From Klenkia brasiliensis (lineage in GTDB: Bacteria > Actinomycetota > Actinomycetes > Mycobacteriales > Geodermatophilaceae), in NCBI RefSeq assembly GCF_900100695.1, contig NZ_FNCF01000003.1:496001-560000 (forward strand): 64,000 nt of DNA, in the 5' to 3' direction. The number at the start of each line of letters is the position of its first letter. Position 1 is the stretch's first letter. This document shows positions 1-8,984 of this stretch, piece by piece. A program made the translations under genes and the position numbers. The notes under the pieces were generated by a model. That model was not told the DNA's origin and did not search any database. It worked only from the letters and a program-made list of their open reading frames with translations.

Positions 1-2038
1 GCGCGATCACCTCGTCGTCGGTCAGCTCGCGGCCCCCGCCGCCGGCCAGGGCGCCGTCGACCACCGCGCGGGCGGCGGCCTCGTCGACGTCCAGCTCCGG
101 CACCTCGCCGACCGGGCGCCGGCGCCAGTCGGCGTGCTCGGCGACCCGGGCCAGGGCGATGACCGCCCGCTCGGGCGTGGAGAACGACGGCACCGACCCG
201 CGGGCGGGCATGCCGTCCTCGCCGCGGACCACGAGGACGTCGGGGATGCCGTCGGTGGACAGGAAGTTGGCCACCACCGGCTTGGTCGCGCCGACCGAGA
301 TCTCGCGCAGCACCCGGCCGAAGGGCTCCGCGTCGTGCGCCAGCGCGGGCAGGTACACGGCCACGACGGCGTCCACCCGGTCGTCGTCGAGCGCGGCCTG
401 CAGGGCCGCGCGGAACTCCTCGGGCGGTGCACCGGTGCCGATGTCGACCGGCCGCTCGTGCGCCAGCTCCAGGCCGAGCTCGAGGACGGCGTCGGCGACC
501 AGCACGCCCACCGCGGTGGAGTTGCCGACGATCGCCACCCGGCGCCCGGCGGGCAGGGGCTGGTGCGCCAGCAGCGTGCCCACGTCGAACAGCTCGGCCA
601 GCGTCTGCACCCGGATCACCCCGGCGGAGGCGAACAGCGCCGCGACCGACTGCTCGGGCACGCTCACGCTGGTGCCGGCCAGCCCCGCGGTCATCCCGAC
701 GTGCCGGCCGCTCTTCACCGCGACCACCGGCTTGTCGCGGCCGACCCGGCGGGCCAGGCGGGCGAACTTGCGCGGGTTGCCGAAGCTCTCCAGGTGCAGC
801 AGCACGACCTCGGTGCCGGGGTCGGTGGCCCAGTACTGCAGCATGTCGTTGCCGCTGACGTCGGCCCGGTTGCCGGCCGACACGAAGCTGGACAGCCCGA
901 TCCCCCGGTTGCTGGCCCGCTCCAGCAGCATCACGCCCAGCGCGCCGGACTGCGCGAAGAACCCCATCCGGCCCCGGCCGGGCACGCGGGGGGCGAGGCT
1001 GGCGTTCAGGCTGACCGCGGGGTCGGTGTTGACCAGGCCCAGGCAGTTCGGCCCCACGACCCGCATGCCCGAGGCCCGGGCGGCGGCGACGAACTCCCGC
1101 TCGGCGGCGCGGCCCTCGGGCCCGGTCTCGCCGAAGCCGCCGGAGATGACCACCAGGCCCTTGACCCGCTTGCGCCGGCAGGCCTCCACCACGCCGGGCA
1201 CCTCGGCGGCGGGCACGGCCAGGACGGCGAGGTCGACGTCGTCGGGGATGTCCTCGATCGAGGCGTGCGCGGGCACCCCGGCGACGTGCCGCACGGCGGG
1301 GTTGACCGGGTAGATCGGCCCCGCGAACCCGGCGTCGAGCAGGTTGCGCAGCACCGCGTGGCCGATCTTGGTGGTGTCGTTGCTGGCGCCGACCACGGCC
1401 ACCGACTGCGGGGTGAGCAGCCGGCCGATGGAGCGGGACTCGCTGCGCTGCTCGCGCTCGTAGGTGACGGCGAGGGCCTGCTCGGTGGGCGCGATCGGGA
1501 AGGTCAGGTGGACGACGCCGTCCTCGTAGGAGCGGCGGGCCTCGTAGCCGGCGTCGAGGAAGACCCGCACCATGCCGGTGTTCTGGCTGAGCACCTCGGC
1601 GACGAACCGGGTGATCCCGCGTTCGCGGGCGGCCGCGGCCAGGTGCTCGAGCAGCACCGAGCCCAGCCCGCGGCGCTGGTGGGCGTCCTCGACCAGGAAC
1701 GCGACCTCGGCGTCGTCGGTGCCCGGGTAGCGGTCGTAGCGGCCCACCCCGATGAGCTCGTCGCCCAGCAGCACGACGAAGGCCACCCGGTTGTCGTGGT
1801 CGACGTGGGTGAACCGGTGCAGGTCCTTGTCGCTCAACCGCTTCATCGGGCCGAAGAACCGGTAGTAGCGGGTCTGGTCGGAGCTGCGCTCCATGAGGCC
1901 CTGGATGCCGTCGGCGTCCTCGGGGGTGATCGCGCGCAGGTGCACGGTGCCGCCGTCGGCGGCCACGACGTCGGCCTCCCACCCCGGCGGGGGTGTCGGG
2001 TCGTCGGGGACCGCGGGGTCGGCGGCGGGCTCAGTCAC
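1..2038 (-). CDS. Pat-type GNAT / acyl-CoA synthetase-like protein acetyltransferase (partial)
   Basis: About 679 residues are visible; the C-terminus lies beyond base 1. The first ~190 residues form a GNAT domain with the acetyl-CoA loop QRRGLG near residue 122. It is followed by a CoA-binding and ligase part of the NDP-forming acyl-CoA synthetase family, with GPNCLG near residue 329. This GNAT-first order is that of the Streptomyces lividans Pat enzyme, which acetylates AMP-forming acyl-CoA synthetases (family knowledge). Where active NDP-forming synthetases carry the phospho-His in an SHTG motif, this protein reads AGLAGTS near residue 449, so the ligase half is probably sensory rather than catalytic. 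The GTG start overlaps the stop of the acuC-like deacetylase gene by 8 nt. I infer that the two act on the same acetylated targets. The domain call is firm; the targets are inferred. Confidence 0.88.
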   Translation of the reverse strand, partial: MTEPAADPAVPDDPTPPPGWEADVVAADGGTVHLRAITPEDADGIQGLMERSSDQTRYYRFFGPMKRLSDKDLHRFTHVDHDNRVAFVVLLGDELIGVGRYDRYPGTDDAEVAFLVEDAHQRRGLGSVLLEHLAAAARERGITRFVAEVLSQNTGMVRVFLDAGYEARRSYEDGVVHLTFPIAPTEQALAVTYEREQRSESRSIGRLLTPQSVAVVGASNDTTKIGHAVLRNLLDAGFAGPIYPVNPAVRHVAGVPAHASIEDIPDDVDLAVLAVPAAEVPGVVEACRRKRVKGLVVISGGFGETGPEGRAAEREFVAAARASGMRVVGPNCLGLVNTDPAVSLNASLAPRVPGRGRMGFFAQSGALGVMLLERASNRGIGLSSFVSAGNRADVSGNDMLQYWATDPGTEVVLLHLESFGNPRKFARLARRVGRDKPVVAVKSGRHVGMTAGLAGTSVSVPEQSVAALFASAGVIRVQTLAELFDVGTLLAHQPLPAGRRVAIVGNSTAVGVLVADAVLELGLELAHERPVDIGTGAPPEEFRAALQAALDDDRVDAVVAVYLPALAHDAEPFGRVLREISVGATKPVVANFLSTDGIPDVLVVRGEDGMPARGSVPSFSTPERAVIALARVAEHADWRRRPVGEVPELDVDEAAARAVVDGALAGGGGRELTDDEVIA

Positions 2039-3215
2039 GGGGGTCGTCCGGGTCCAGGCCGAACAGCGGGTAGGCCGCGGTGCGGGCGCGGGTGACGGCG
2101 CGGTCGACCCGGTTCTCGGTGAAGGGGTCCCAGCGCGCGAAACCGGTCCAGCCGCCCTCGGTCATCGAGCCCGGCGGCTCGATGCGCAGGCCCTTGGCGA
2201 GCACGTCGCGGGCCCAGGAGTCGGGGATGGCGGTGCCCGGGGCCAGCGGGTGGCCCGACGCCTCGGCGATCAGGTGGGTCCAGGCGCGCGGCACGCAGCG
2301 GACCAGGCCGTACCCGCCGCCGCCGAGCGCCAGCCACTTGCCGTCGCAGACCTCGTGGGAGAGCTGGTGCACCGCGGCGTAGGAGGCGCGCTGGCCGTCG
2401 ACGGTGAGGCCGAGGTCGGCGAGGGGGTCCTCGTGGTGGGTGTCGCAGCCGCACTGGGTGACCAGGATCTGCGGCGCGAAGGCCTTCACCACGCCCGGGA
2501 CGACGGCGTGGAAGGCGCGCAGCCAGCCGGAGTCGTCGGTGCCGTTGGGCAGCGCCAGGTTGACCGCCGTCCCCGGGGCCCTGTCCGGGTCGCCGGTCTC
2601 CTCGGGGTAGCCGGTGCCCGGGAACAGGGTGAGCGGGGTCTGGTGGATGCTCACCGTGAGCACCCGCGGGTCGCTCCAGAACGCGGCCTGCACGCCGTCG
2701 CCGTGGTGCACGTCGAGGTCGACGTAGGCGATCCGCTCGTAGCCCTGCCCGAGCAGCCAGGCGATCGCGATCGCCGCGTCGTTGAACACGCAGAACCCGC
2801 TGGCGTAGCCGCGCATCGCGTGGTGCATGCCGCCGGCGATGTTGACCGCGTGCTGCGCCCTGCCCTCGTGGATCAGCCTCGCCGCGGTGACCGAGCCACC
2901 GGCGATGAGCGCGGCGGACTCGTAGATGCCGTCGAACACCGGGTTGTCCGAGCCGCCGAGGCCGTGCCCGACGCCGGCGGGGTCCGCGGGCGCCCGGCGC
3001 ACGGCGTCCAGGTACTCGGCGTCGTGCACCAGGGTGAGCAGGTCCTCCCCGGCGGTCTCCGGGCGCACGACGTCGACCCGGTCGCCGGCCAGCACGCCGA
3101 GGGTGTCGGCCAGCCGCATCGTGAGGTCCAGCCGGACCGGGTGCATCGGGTGGTCCCCGCCCCAGGTGTAGCCCAGGTAGGCGTCGTCCCAGACGACGCT
3201 CACCGCGTCGCTCAC
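2031..3215 (-). CDS. acuC: AcuC-type histone-deacetylase-family protein deacetylase
   Basis: This 394-residue class I HDAC-like amidohydrolase probably removes acetyl groups from lysines of metabolic enzymes such as acetyl-CoA synthetase in the cytoplasm, the role of AcuC in Bacillus. The visible active-site signatures are the His-His dyad in GGMHHAMRG near residue 130, the metal-binding DLDVHHGDG near 167, the second metal aspartate in CGCDTHHEDPL, and the GGGGYG loop near the substrate tunnel. Length is typical for AcuC. The GTG start gives an N-terminus (MSDAVSVVWDD) that runs directly into the fold. It is the first gene of a two-gene minus-strand unit with the Pat-type acetyltransferase, which overlaps it by 8 nt. 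It is divergent from ideR with a 143-nt gap. A polyamine or acetoin deacetylase role is the main alternative. Confidence 0.9.
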   Translation of the reverse strand: MSDAVSVVWDDAYLGYTWGGDHPMHPVRLDLTMRLADTLGVLAGDRVDVVRPETAGEDLLTLVHDAEYLDAVRRAPADPAGVGHGLGGSDNPVFDGIYESAALIAGGSVTAARLIHEGRAQHAVNIAGGMHHAMRGYASGFCVFNDAAIAIAWLLGQGYERIAYVDLDVHHGDGVQAAFWSDPRVLTVSIHQTPLTLFPGTGYPEETGDPDRAPGTAVNLALPNGTDDSGWLRAFHAVVPGVVKAFAPQILVTQCGCDTHHEDPLADLGLTVDGQRASYAAVHQLSHEVCDGKWLALGGGGYGLVRCVPRAWTHLIAEASGHPLAPGTAIPDSWARDVLAKGLRIEPPGSMTEGGWTGFARWDPFTENRVDRAVTRARTAAYPLFGLDPDDPRD

Positions 3216-3320
3216 CGCGTGCTCTCCCGGCTCCGTCGCCTGATCACGCCGGCGACGCTACCGCCCGGGCGCACCCGTCGCGCCCCGTCCGCGCTGCCCG
3301 GGGTGGTGGCGCGCCCCCCG

Positions 3321-3352
3321 TACCCTGGGCGGCAGACCCCTGCACCGAGGAG
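3321..3352 (+). promoter_or_regulatory. ideR -10 element and ribosome binding site
   Basis: TACCCT at 3321-3326 fits a TAnnnT -10 hexamer, and GAGGAG at 3347-3352 sits 6 nt before the GTG at 3359. No clear -35 is visible. This is inferred from position and spacing only. Confidence 0.45.
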
Positions 3353-3358
3353 CCTGGC

Positions 3359-4048
3359 GTGAACGACCTCATCGACACCACCGAGATGTACCTGCGGACC
3401 ATCTTCGAGCTCGAGGAGGAGGGCATCACGCCGCTGCGGGCCCGGATCGCCGAGCGGCTGCACCAGAGCGGTCCGACGGTCAGCCAGACGGTGGCCCGGA
3501 TGGAGCGCGACGGCCTGCTCTCCGTCGAGGGCGACCGGCACCTCGCGCTGTCGGAGGAGGGCCGGGCACTGGCCACCGCGGTCATGCGCAAGCACCGGCT
3601 GGCCGAGTGCCTGCTCGTCGACGTCATCGGCCTGGACTACGCCGACGTGCACGAGGAGGCCTGCCGCTGGGAGCACGTGATGAGCGAGGCCGTGGAGCGC
3701 AAGCTGCTCACCCTGCTGGGCAACCCCCAGGTCTCCCCCTTCGGCAACCCCATCCCCGGCCTGGCCGCGCTCGGTGCCGACCCGGTCGCCCAGCAGGAGT
3801 CGCTCACGCTGCTGTCCACCTCGGCCACGCCCGAGGGCGCGCCGGTCGTGGTGCGCCGGATCAGCGAGCAGCTGCAGGAGGACCAGGTGCTGCTGCGGTC
3901 GCTGGCCGACCAGGGCGTGCGGCCGGGCTCCACGGTGCGGGCGGTGCTGGCGAACGGGTCGGTGAGCATCGACGGCGCCGTCCTGCCGCCGGGGGTGGCC
4001 CAGCACGTGTTCGTCTCCCCCGCCGAGGACCCCGTCCCCGCGCACTGA
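3359..4048 (+). CDS. ideR: IdeR: iron-dependent DtxR-family repressor
   Basis: This 229-residue cytoplasmic Fe(II)-sensing repressor opens with MNDLIDTTEMYLR and has the recognition segment QSGPTVSQTV. It is close to mycobacterial IdeR along its N-terminal two domains. All classical metal ligands are present at IdeR numbering: Met10, Cys102, Glu105, His106 for one site and His79, Glu83, His98 for the other. The C-terminal ~75 residues correspond to the SH3-like domain. The GTG start is preceded by GAGGAG at 3347-3352 (6-nt spacing). A TACCCT -10 candidate at 3321-3326 implies a short leader, unlike the many leaderless genes here. It normally controls siderophore and iron-storage genes; no such genes are in this window. 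MntR is unlikely given the ligand pattern. Confidence 0.95.
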   Translation: MNDLIDTTEMYLRTIFELEEEGITPLRARIAERLHQSGPTVSQTVARMERDGLLSVEGDRHLALSEEGRALATAVMRKHRLAECLLVDVIGLDYADVHEEACRWEHVMSEAVERKLLTLLGNPQVSPFGNPIPGLAALGADPVAQQESLTLLSTSATPEGAPVVVRRISEQLQEDQVLLRSLADQGVRPGSTVRAVLANGSVSIDGAVLPPGVAQHVFVSPAEDPVPAH

Positions 4049-4083
4049 GCACAAGTCGTTCGCCCGGCTCACGATCTGCGCAC

Positions 4084-4089
4084 TAGGCT
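4084..4089 (+). promoter_or_regulatory. -10 hexamer TAGGCT, leaderless S9 peptidase transcript
   Basis: TAGGCT ends 7 nt before the GTG at 4097, so transcription would begin at or within a base or two of the start codon. No Shine-Dalgarno sequence is visible, which agrees with a leaderless mRNA. This also supports the choice of the GTG start. Confidence 0.5.
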
Positions 4090-4096
4090 GGCGCAG

Positions 4097-6184
4097 GTGA
4101 CGACGCCCGCGCACGACGCACCGGTCCACCTCGTCGACGAGGTCGCCGACCAGCCGCTGGACAGCGGCACCACCCCCTTCTCGCGGCTGGCCGACGTGAT
4201 GGCGCTGCCCCGGCTCTCCGGGCTGGCGCTGTCGGCCGACGGCTCCCGGCTGGTCACCTCGGTGGCCACGCTGTCGCCGGACCGGACCAGCTGGCGGACC
4301 GCCCTGTGGGAGATCGACCCGGCCGGGGAGCGGGATGCCCGCCGCCTGACCCGGAGCTCCCCGGGTGAGTCCTCGCCGGTGTTCGCCCCCGACGGCACCC
4401 TGCTGTTCACCTCGTCCCGGCCCGACCCGGACGCGGACAAGGACGCCGGCGAGCCGAAGGCGTCGCTGTGGGCCCTGGCCGCCGACGGCGGCGAGGCCCG
4501 CCGGGTGCTCGGCCGCCGCAACGGCATCAGCGGGGTGTCGGTGGCCGCCGGCACCGGCGACGTCGTGGTGCTCGCCGCGGCGACCCCGGGCACCGACGAC
4601 GACCAGGCCGACGACGCCCGGCGCAAGGCCCGCGCCGACGCCGGGGTGACCGCGATCCTGCACGAGAGCTACCCCGTGCGGTTCTGGGACCACGACCTGG
4701 GGCCGGCCGTGCCGCGGGCGTTCTTCGTCGGGCAGGTCACCGCCGAGGGCACGCAGCCGACCTGGCGCGACCTCACCCCCGGCGCGGTGCCGCCCAACGG
4801 CGCCGGCTCGGACGTGGCGCTGTCCCCCGACGGACGCTGGCTCGCCCGCGCCGAGGAGGTCCCCGAGGGCCGCGCCTCCTGGCGCAACCGGCTGGTGGTC
4901 ACCGACACCGCCACCGGGGAGACCCGGGTGCTGGTCGACGACGAGGACGCCGACGTCGGCTCGCCGGCCTGGTCGCCCGACTCCACCCGGCTCGTGGCCA
5001 CCCGTGAGTCGCAGACCACCCAGGCCGAACCGCCGAACTACACCCTGCTGCTGGTCGACGTGGCCGCCGGCACGAGCTCGGACCTCACCGCCGGCTTCGA
5101 CCGCTGGCCCTCGGCGCCGCAGTTCGACGCGGCCGGCGAGGCCGTCTACTTCCTGGCCGACGACGACGGCCGGCACGCGGTGTTCCGGGTGGTCCCCGGC
5201 GAGCAGCCGGTGCGGCTGACCCGGGACGGCGCGTACTCCGACCTGCAGGTGGCCCGCGACGGGTCGGCGCTGTACGCGCTGCGCTCGGCGTTCGACCACC
5301 CGGCGGCCCCGGTGCGCCTGGACCCGACGGCCACCGACCAGCAGCCCGACCCGCTGCCGAACCCCGGCACGGTCGCCGCCCTGCCCGGCACGCTGCGCGA
5401 GCTGCGGGCGACCGCCGCCGACGGGGTCGAGGTGCAGTCCTGGCTGGTGCTGCCCGAGGGCGCCTCGGCGGAGCAGCCGGCACCGTTGCTGCTGTGGATC
5501 CACGGCGGCCCGCTGATGAGCTGGAACGGCTGGTCGTGGCGCTGGCTGCCGTGGGTGATGGCCGCGCAGGGCTACGCGGTGCTGCTGCCCAACCCGGCGC
5601 TGTCGCAGGGGTTCGGGCAGGACTTCGTCCGCCGCGGCTGGGGCAGCTGGGGCGGGGCGCCCTACACCGACCTGATGGCCGCCACCGACGCCGCGGTCGA
5701 GCTGCCGGAGATCGACGGCACCCGCACCGCGGCGATGGGCGGTTCGTTCGGCGGCTACATGGCCAACTGGGTGGCCACGCAGACCGACCGCTTCGACGCG
5801 ATCGTGACCCACGCCAGCCTGTGGCACCTGGACGGCTTCATCGGCGCCACCGACGCGGCCTTCTACTGGGAGAAGGAGTTCGGCGACCCGCTCACCGAGC
5901 CGGCGCGCTACGAGCAGAACTCGCCGCACCGCTACGCCGACGCGATCACCACCCCGGTGCTGGTCATCCACGGCGACAAGGACTACCGGGTGCCGATCGG
6001 CGAGGGTCTGCGGCTCTGGTACGACCTGCAGAAGCGCGGGGTGCCCTCGAAGTTCCTGTACTTCCCGGACGAGAACCACTGGGTGCTGACGCCGGGGAAC
6101 TCGACCGTCTGGTACTCCACGGTGCTGGCGTTCCTGGCCGAGCACGTCCTGGGCGAGGCCTGGTCACGCCCCGAGCTCCTCTGA
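4097..6184 (+). CDS. S9-family prolyl oligopeptidase / acylaminoacyl peptidase
   Basis: This 695-residue serine peptidase consists of an N-terminal beta-propeller (roughly residues 25-410, with several SPD and DG-type blade repeats) and a C-terminal alpha/beta-hydrolase domain. The catalytic serine lies in GGSFGGYM near residue 549, the aspartate in HGDKDYRVP near 626, and the histidine in DENHWV near 660. The oxyanion region WIHGGP precedes the nucleophile by about 80 residues. There is no signal peptide, so it probably trims short peptides in the cytoplasm. It is monocistronic with its own leaderless promoter, and its end overlaps the convergent DUF4192 gene by 21 nt. Dipeptidyl or acylaminoacyl specificity cannot be decided from sequence. 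Confidence 0.92.
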   Translation: MTTPAHDAPVHLVDEVADQPLDSGTTPFSRLADVMALPRLSGLALSADGSRLVTSVATLSPDRTSWRTALWEIDPAGERDARRLTRSSPGESSPVFAPDGTLLFTSSRPDPDADKDAGEPKASLWALAADGGEARRVLGRRNGISGVSVAAGTGDVVVLAAATPGTDDDQADDARRKARADAGVTAILHESYPVRFWDHDLGPAVPRAFFVGQVTAEGTQPTWRDLTPGAVPPNGAGSDVALSPDGRWLARAEEVPEGRASWRNRLVVTDTATGETRVLVDDEDADVGSPAWSPDSTRLVATRESQTTQAEPPNYTLLLVDVAAGTSSDLTAGFDRWPSAPQFDAAGEAVYFLADDDGRHAVFRVVPGEQPVRLTRDGAYSDLQVARDGSALYALRSAFDHPAAPVRLDPTATDQQPDPLPNPGTVAALPGTLRELRATAADGVEVQSWLVLPEGASAEQPAPLLLWIHGGPLMSWNGWSWRWLPWVMAAQGYAVLLPNPALSQGFGQDFVRRGWGSWGGAPYTDLMAATDAAVELPEIDGTRTAAMGGSFGGYMANWVATQTDRFDAIVTHASLWHLDGFIGATDAAFYWEKEFGDPLTEPARYEQNSPHRYADAITTPVLVIHGDKDYRVPIGEGLRLWYDLQKRGVPSKFLYFPDENHWVLTPGNSTVWYSTVLAFLAEHVLGEAWSRPELL

Positions 6185-7330
6185 GACCGGCCGGGACGCC
6201 GCCGCGGTGAGCCACTCGCGGACCACCGACGGCGGCAGCCCGGCGTCCAGCCCGTCGGCCAGCAGCAGGGCGAGGGAGTAGGCCGGCTGGCTGGCCAGCG
6301 CGCGGTCCAGTGCCGTGCGGGCGGTGGTGCCGTCGCCGCGCGCCCACGCGGCGGCCGCCAGCAGGGTCGCCGGCGGCGCGTCCAGCGGGGCGGGCAGCCG
6401 GCGGGTCAGCTCGGTCCACAGCGCGGCCGCGGCGCAGGCGTCGGGGCCGACCGCGAGCACCGCCGACCGGTCGCGGACCTCGAGGTCGGTCAGTGCCCAG
6501 CCCAGCCGGGCGACCTGGTCGTCGGTCAGCGCCGCGGTGCGGCCGGGCCGGTGGGCGTCCACGCCGTCGAGCACCTGGCGCCAGGACCGCTCCACGAGCC
6601 GGGCCCACCCCAGCTCGGCCAGCGCGGCGGCGTGCTCGGCCCCGATGACCGTGCAGGCCCGGCGCACCGCCAGCGCCGCCGGGCCGGTGACCGGGGCCAG
6701 CCGAGCGACCAGCTCGGCGCGGTCGGTGGCCACCACGCGGCCCTCGGCCACCGCGGCCGCGGCCAGCGCCGGGGTGCCCGTCGGCAGCGGCTGACCGGCA
6801 CCGGGGTCGCAGCAGGCGGCGGTGCAGTCGTAGTCGAAGCACCGGCCGTCGCGGACCAGCAACGCCTCCAGCAGCGGCACCCCACGCTCGGCGAGCACCC
6901 GGGCGACGGCGTGCACGACCCCCCGGCCGGGCAGGTCGGGCACCTCCCCGGCGGCGTCCCGCGTGCGGAGCAGGCGCAGCCCGACCGGGTCGAGTGCTGC
7001 CACGGGCACGTCGAGCAGGTCGGCCGGGTCGAGCCGCACCGCCTCGTCGAGCGCCTCGGTGACCACCACCGCGACGACCGCGGCCGGGGGTTCGTGGCCC
7101 AGCCGGCGCACCGCGTCACGGGCCAGGTCGTCGGCGAGGTCGTCGGCGAGGTCCTCGGCGCCGACCGGGCCCGGCAGGTCCACCCGCAGCGTCACCCCCA
7201 CGCGGCGGGCGCGGTCGCCGGTCAGCGCGACCAGGACCAGGGACTCCTGCGGGTGGAAGCCGAGCAGGTGCGGCAGCGCGGCGGCGAGCTCGGCACCGGT
7301 GCCGAGGTGGACGGGGTCGTCAGGGCTCAT
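6164..7330 (-). CDS. DUF4192 domain protein
   Basis: This 388-residue protein belongs to an actinobacterial family of unknown function. The family hallmark is near the N-terminus, in LLGFHPQESLVLVAL, after a short MSPDDPVHLGT lead. The rest is alanine/arginine-rich with an acidic N-terminal half and a helical C-terminal half that reads like repeat helices (residues ~270-370). A longer open frame begins at 7375, but ATG 7330 is preferred: it has GAGG about 9 nt upstream and gives the usual family N-terminus. No enzyme motif, signal peptide or membrane segment is visible. It is convergent with the S9 peptidase. No function can be assigned. Confidence 0.85.
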   Translation of the reverse strand: MSPDDPVHLGTGAELAAALPHLLGFHPQESLVLVALTGDRARRVGVTLRVDLPGPVGAEDLADDLADDLARDAVRRLGHEPPAAVVAVVVTEALDEAVRLDPADLLDVPVAALDPVGLRLLRTRDAAGEVPDLPGRGVVHAVARVLAERGVPLLEALLVRDGRCFDYDCTAACCDPGAGQPLPTGTPALAAAAVAEGRVVATDRAELVARLAPVTGPAALAVRRACTVIGAEHAAALAELGWARLVERSWRQVLDGVDAHRPGRTAALTDDQVARLGWALTDLEVRDRSAVLAVGPDACAAAALWTELTRRLPAPLDAPPATLLAAAAWARGDGTTARTALDRALASQPAYSLALLLADGLDAGLPPSVVREWLTAAASRPVSEELGA

Positions 7331-7442
7331 GCCCGCAACCCTCGTGCCCGGCGGCGAGCCCACAGCTGCGGTCACCGGATCTGTGGACGGCGGTCCCCGG
7401 TGTGGACGACGGCCGACTCCGCCGCCGGCGTCCTGCTAGGGC

Positions 7443-8180
7443 TCAGTCGAGCTGCTCGGCCTGGTACTCGTAGGCCTGCTGCACCAGGGCGGTGAACGCG
7501 GCCTGGTCGACCGAGCCGCCGATGCTGGTGCTGATCATCGACAGCAGCCGGTCGCCGTCGACCACGACGGCGTACAGCGCGGGGACGGCGATCTGCGAGC
7601 CGTCGGGCGCGGTGACGGTGGTGGTGTAGGCCAGCCCGGCCGCGCCGTCGCCCAGCGGGGGCACCTGCAGCGCCGACAGCGTGATGGTCGCCGTGCCGAT
7701 CTGCGGGGACGTGATGGTGGCCTGCGGGCAGGCCGTGGCCGCGCCGGCCAGCTCGGCCACCGGGTCACCCGGCGTGCCGGTGCTGAGCAGCTGGGCGACG
7801 ACCGTGGTGCCCGAGGTGGCGGTCTGCGCGGCCACCCCGGTCAGGTCGGCGACCGACGGCTGGCTCTCGGCGATGGCCTGGGCGCAGCTCTCCGGGGTGA
7901 TGGTCGCGCCCTCGAGGTCCGCGCCGAGGGCGGCACCGGCCTCCAGGTCGCTCTGGCTCACCGGGGCCACGACCGCGCCGGCCCCGAAGGCGTCCTCGGG
8001 CAGCAGCCCGGCGGTCAGGTCGTCCCCGCCGCCCGGGGCCGGGTCACTGGAGGACGGCGCCGACGAGCTCGGGGAACCGGTGGTGGGCGCCGGCGACGCG
8101 GTCCCCTCGACGGTGCTGCTGCACCCGGCGACGGCGAGGGCGGCGGCCAGGACGAGCAGGGGGCGGCGTGGGCTCAGCAC
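7443..8180 (-). CDS. Putative lipoprotein, paralogue of the next upstream gene
   Basis: This 245-residue exported protein has a signal peptide ending in the lipobox LAVAGC (Cys at about residue 20). A Ser/Pro/Thr-rich linker follows, then a globular domain from about residue 53. The domain contains GLLPEDAFG, PESCAQAI and TACPQAT, giving two cysteines that could form a disulfide. The same layout, including the two cysteines, appears in the neighbouring lipoprotein, so the pair is a tandem duplication. The overall pattern recalls the extracellular sensor domains of the mycobacterial PknH type, but the resemblance is loose. It probably sits on the outer face of the membrane. The GTG start directly precedes the positively charged signal-peptide n-region. 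The ligand is unknown. Confidence 0.8.
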   Translation of the reverse strand: MLSPRRPLLVLAAALAVAGCSSTVEGTASPAPTTGSPSSSAPSSSDPAPGGGDDLTAGLLPEDAFGAGAVVAPVSQSDLEAGAALGADLEGATITPESCAQAIAESQPSVADLTGVAAQTATSGTTVVAQLLSTGTPGDPVAELAGAATACPQATITSPQIGTATITLSALQVPPLGDGAAGLAYTTTVTAPDGSQIAVPALYAVVVDGDRLLSMISTSIGGSVDQAAFTALVQQAYEYQAEQLD

Positions 8181-8214
8181 CTGCCCATCCGACCACGGAT
8201 GCGCAGGTCGCGCC

Positions 8215-8940
8215 TCACCCCAGCGTGTCGGCGGCGTGCTGCGCGGCGTCGGCGAGCAGGGTGTCGAAGGCCGCCGCGTCGGGCGCCGTCCCCAGGCCGC
8301 CGGTGGCCAGGCCGAGCACCCGGTCGCCGTCGGAGACCAGGCCGAGCAGCGCCGAGCCGGTCATGGTCGGGCCCTGCTCCCGGGTGAGCGAGACGGTCAC
8401 CGGCACGACGGCGGCGGCGTCGCCGAGGTCGGGGGTGGTGACGGCGCCGAAGGTGACGACGGCCTGGCCCATCGGCGTGGCGACGGTGGCGGTCGGGCAG
8501 GCGGCGACCGCGTCGGTGAGCGTGCCGACGACGGTCGCGGCGGGCCCGCCGGTGGCCAGCACCTCGGCGGTGCCGGTGAACCCGGTGCGGGTGTACTGGC
8601 CGGCCACGTCGACGACGGCGGACGGGTCGCCCAGCGCGGTGCGGGCGGCCGCCAGCGCGTCGACGCAGGCCTGCGGCGTGACGGTGACGTCGGCCGGTGC
8701 CCCGTGGTGGTCGCCCAGCAGCCCGGCGAACTCGTCGCCGGTGACTTGGGTGACCGTGCCGCCGGGGGCGAACCGGTCGGCCGGGAGCAGCCCGTCGGCC
8801 AGCGCGGGGGCGTCCTCGGTGGCCGCGGCGGGGGCGACCTGGGCGGCGTCCTGGGCCGCGACGGTGCTGGACGCACCGCACCCGGCGAGGAGCAGCGAGG
8901 CGGAGGACGCGGCGGCGAGCAGGAGCGGGGTACGGCGCAT
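8215..8940 (-). CDS. Putative lipoprotein (tandem paralogue)
   Basis: This 241-residue lipoprotein carries an n-region MRRT, a hydrophobic core and the lipobox LLLAGC. A domain beginning GLLPADRFAPGGTV follows, matching the GLLPEDAFGAGAVV segment of the downstream gene, with equivalent cysteines in PQACVDAL and AACPTAT. ATG 8940 is chosen over the in-frame GTG at 8943 because a TACCGT -10 hexamer on the minus strand (8952-8947) places transcription start at about 8940, again leaderless. The downstream paralogue follows after 34 nt, so the two are likely cotranscribed. It is divergent from the glycosyltransferase operon. No catalytic residues are recognisable; a surface sensor or binding role is the best guess. 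Confidence 0.8.
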   Translation of the reverse strand: MRRTPLLLAAASSASLLLAGCGASSTVAAQDAAQVAPAAATEDAPALADGLLPADRFAPGGTVTQVTGDEFAGLLGDHHGAPADVTVTPQACVDALAAARTALGDPSAVVDVAGQYTRTGFTGTAEVLATGGPAATVVGTLTDAVAACPTATVATPMGQAVVTFGAVTTPDLGDAAAVVPVTVSLTREQGPTMTGSALLGLVSDGDRVLGLATGGLGTAPDAAAFDTLLADAAQHAADTLG

Positions 8941-8984
8941 CACCCCACGGTAGGCGCTCGCACGGGCCCGTCACACCCGCTGGC

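Noticed and set aside
134-2095. Long plus-strand open frame opposite the acetyltransferase gene
   Set aside because: It is rich in Arg, Gly, His and Asp-Gly repeats typical of antisense frames in high-GC DNA. The minus strand encodes a coherent GNAT/ligase protein.
3212-6145. 977-residue minus-strand open frame opposite ideR and the S9 peptidase
   Set aside because: No domain is recognisable, composition is antisense-like, and both plus-strand genes have intact catalytic or metal motifs.
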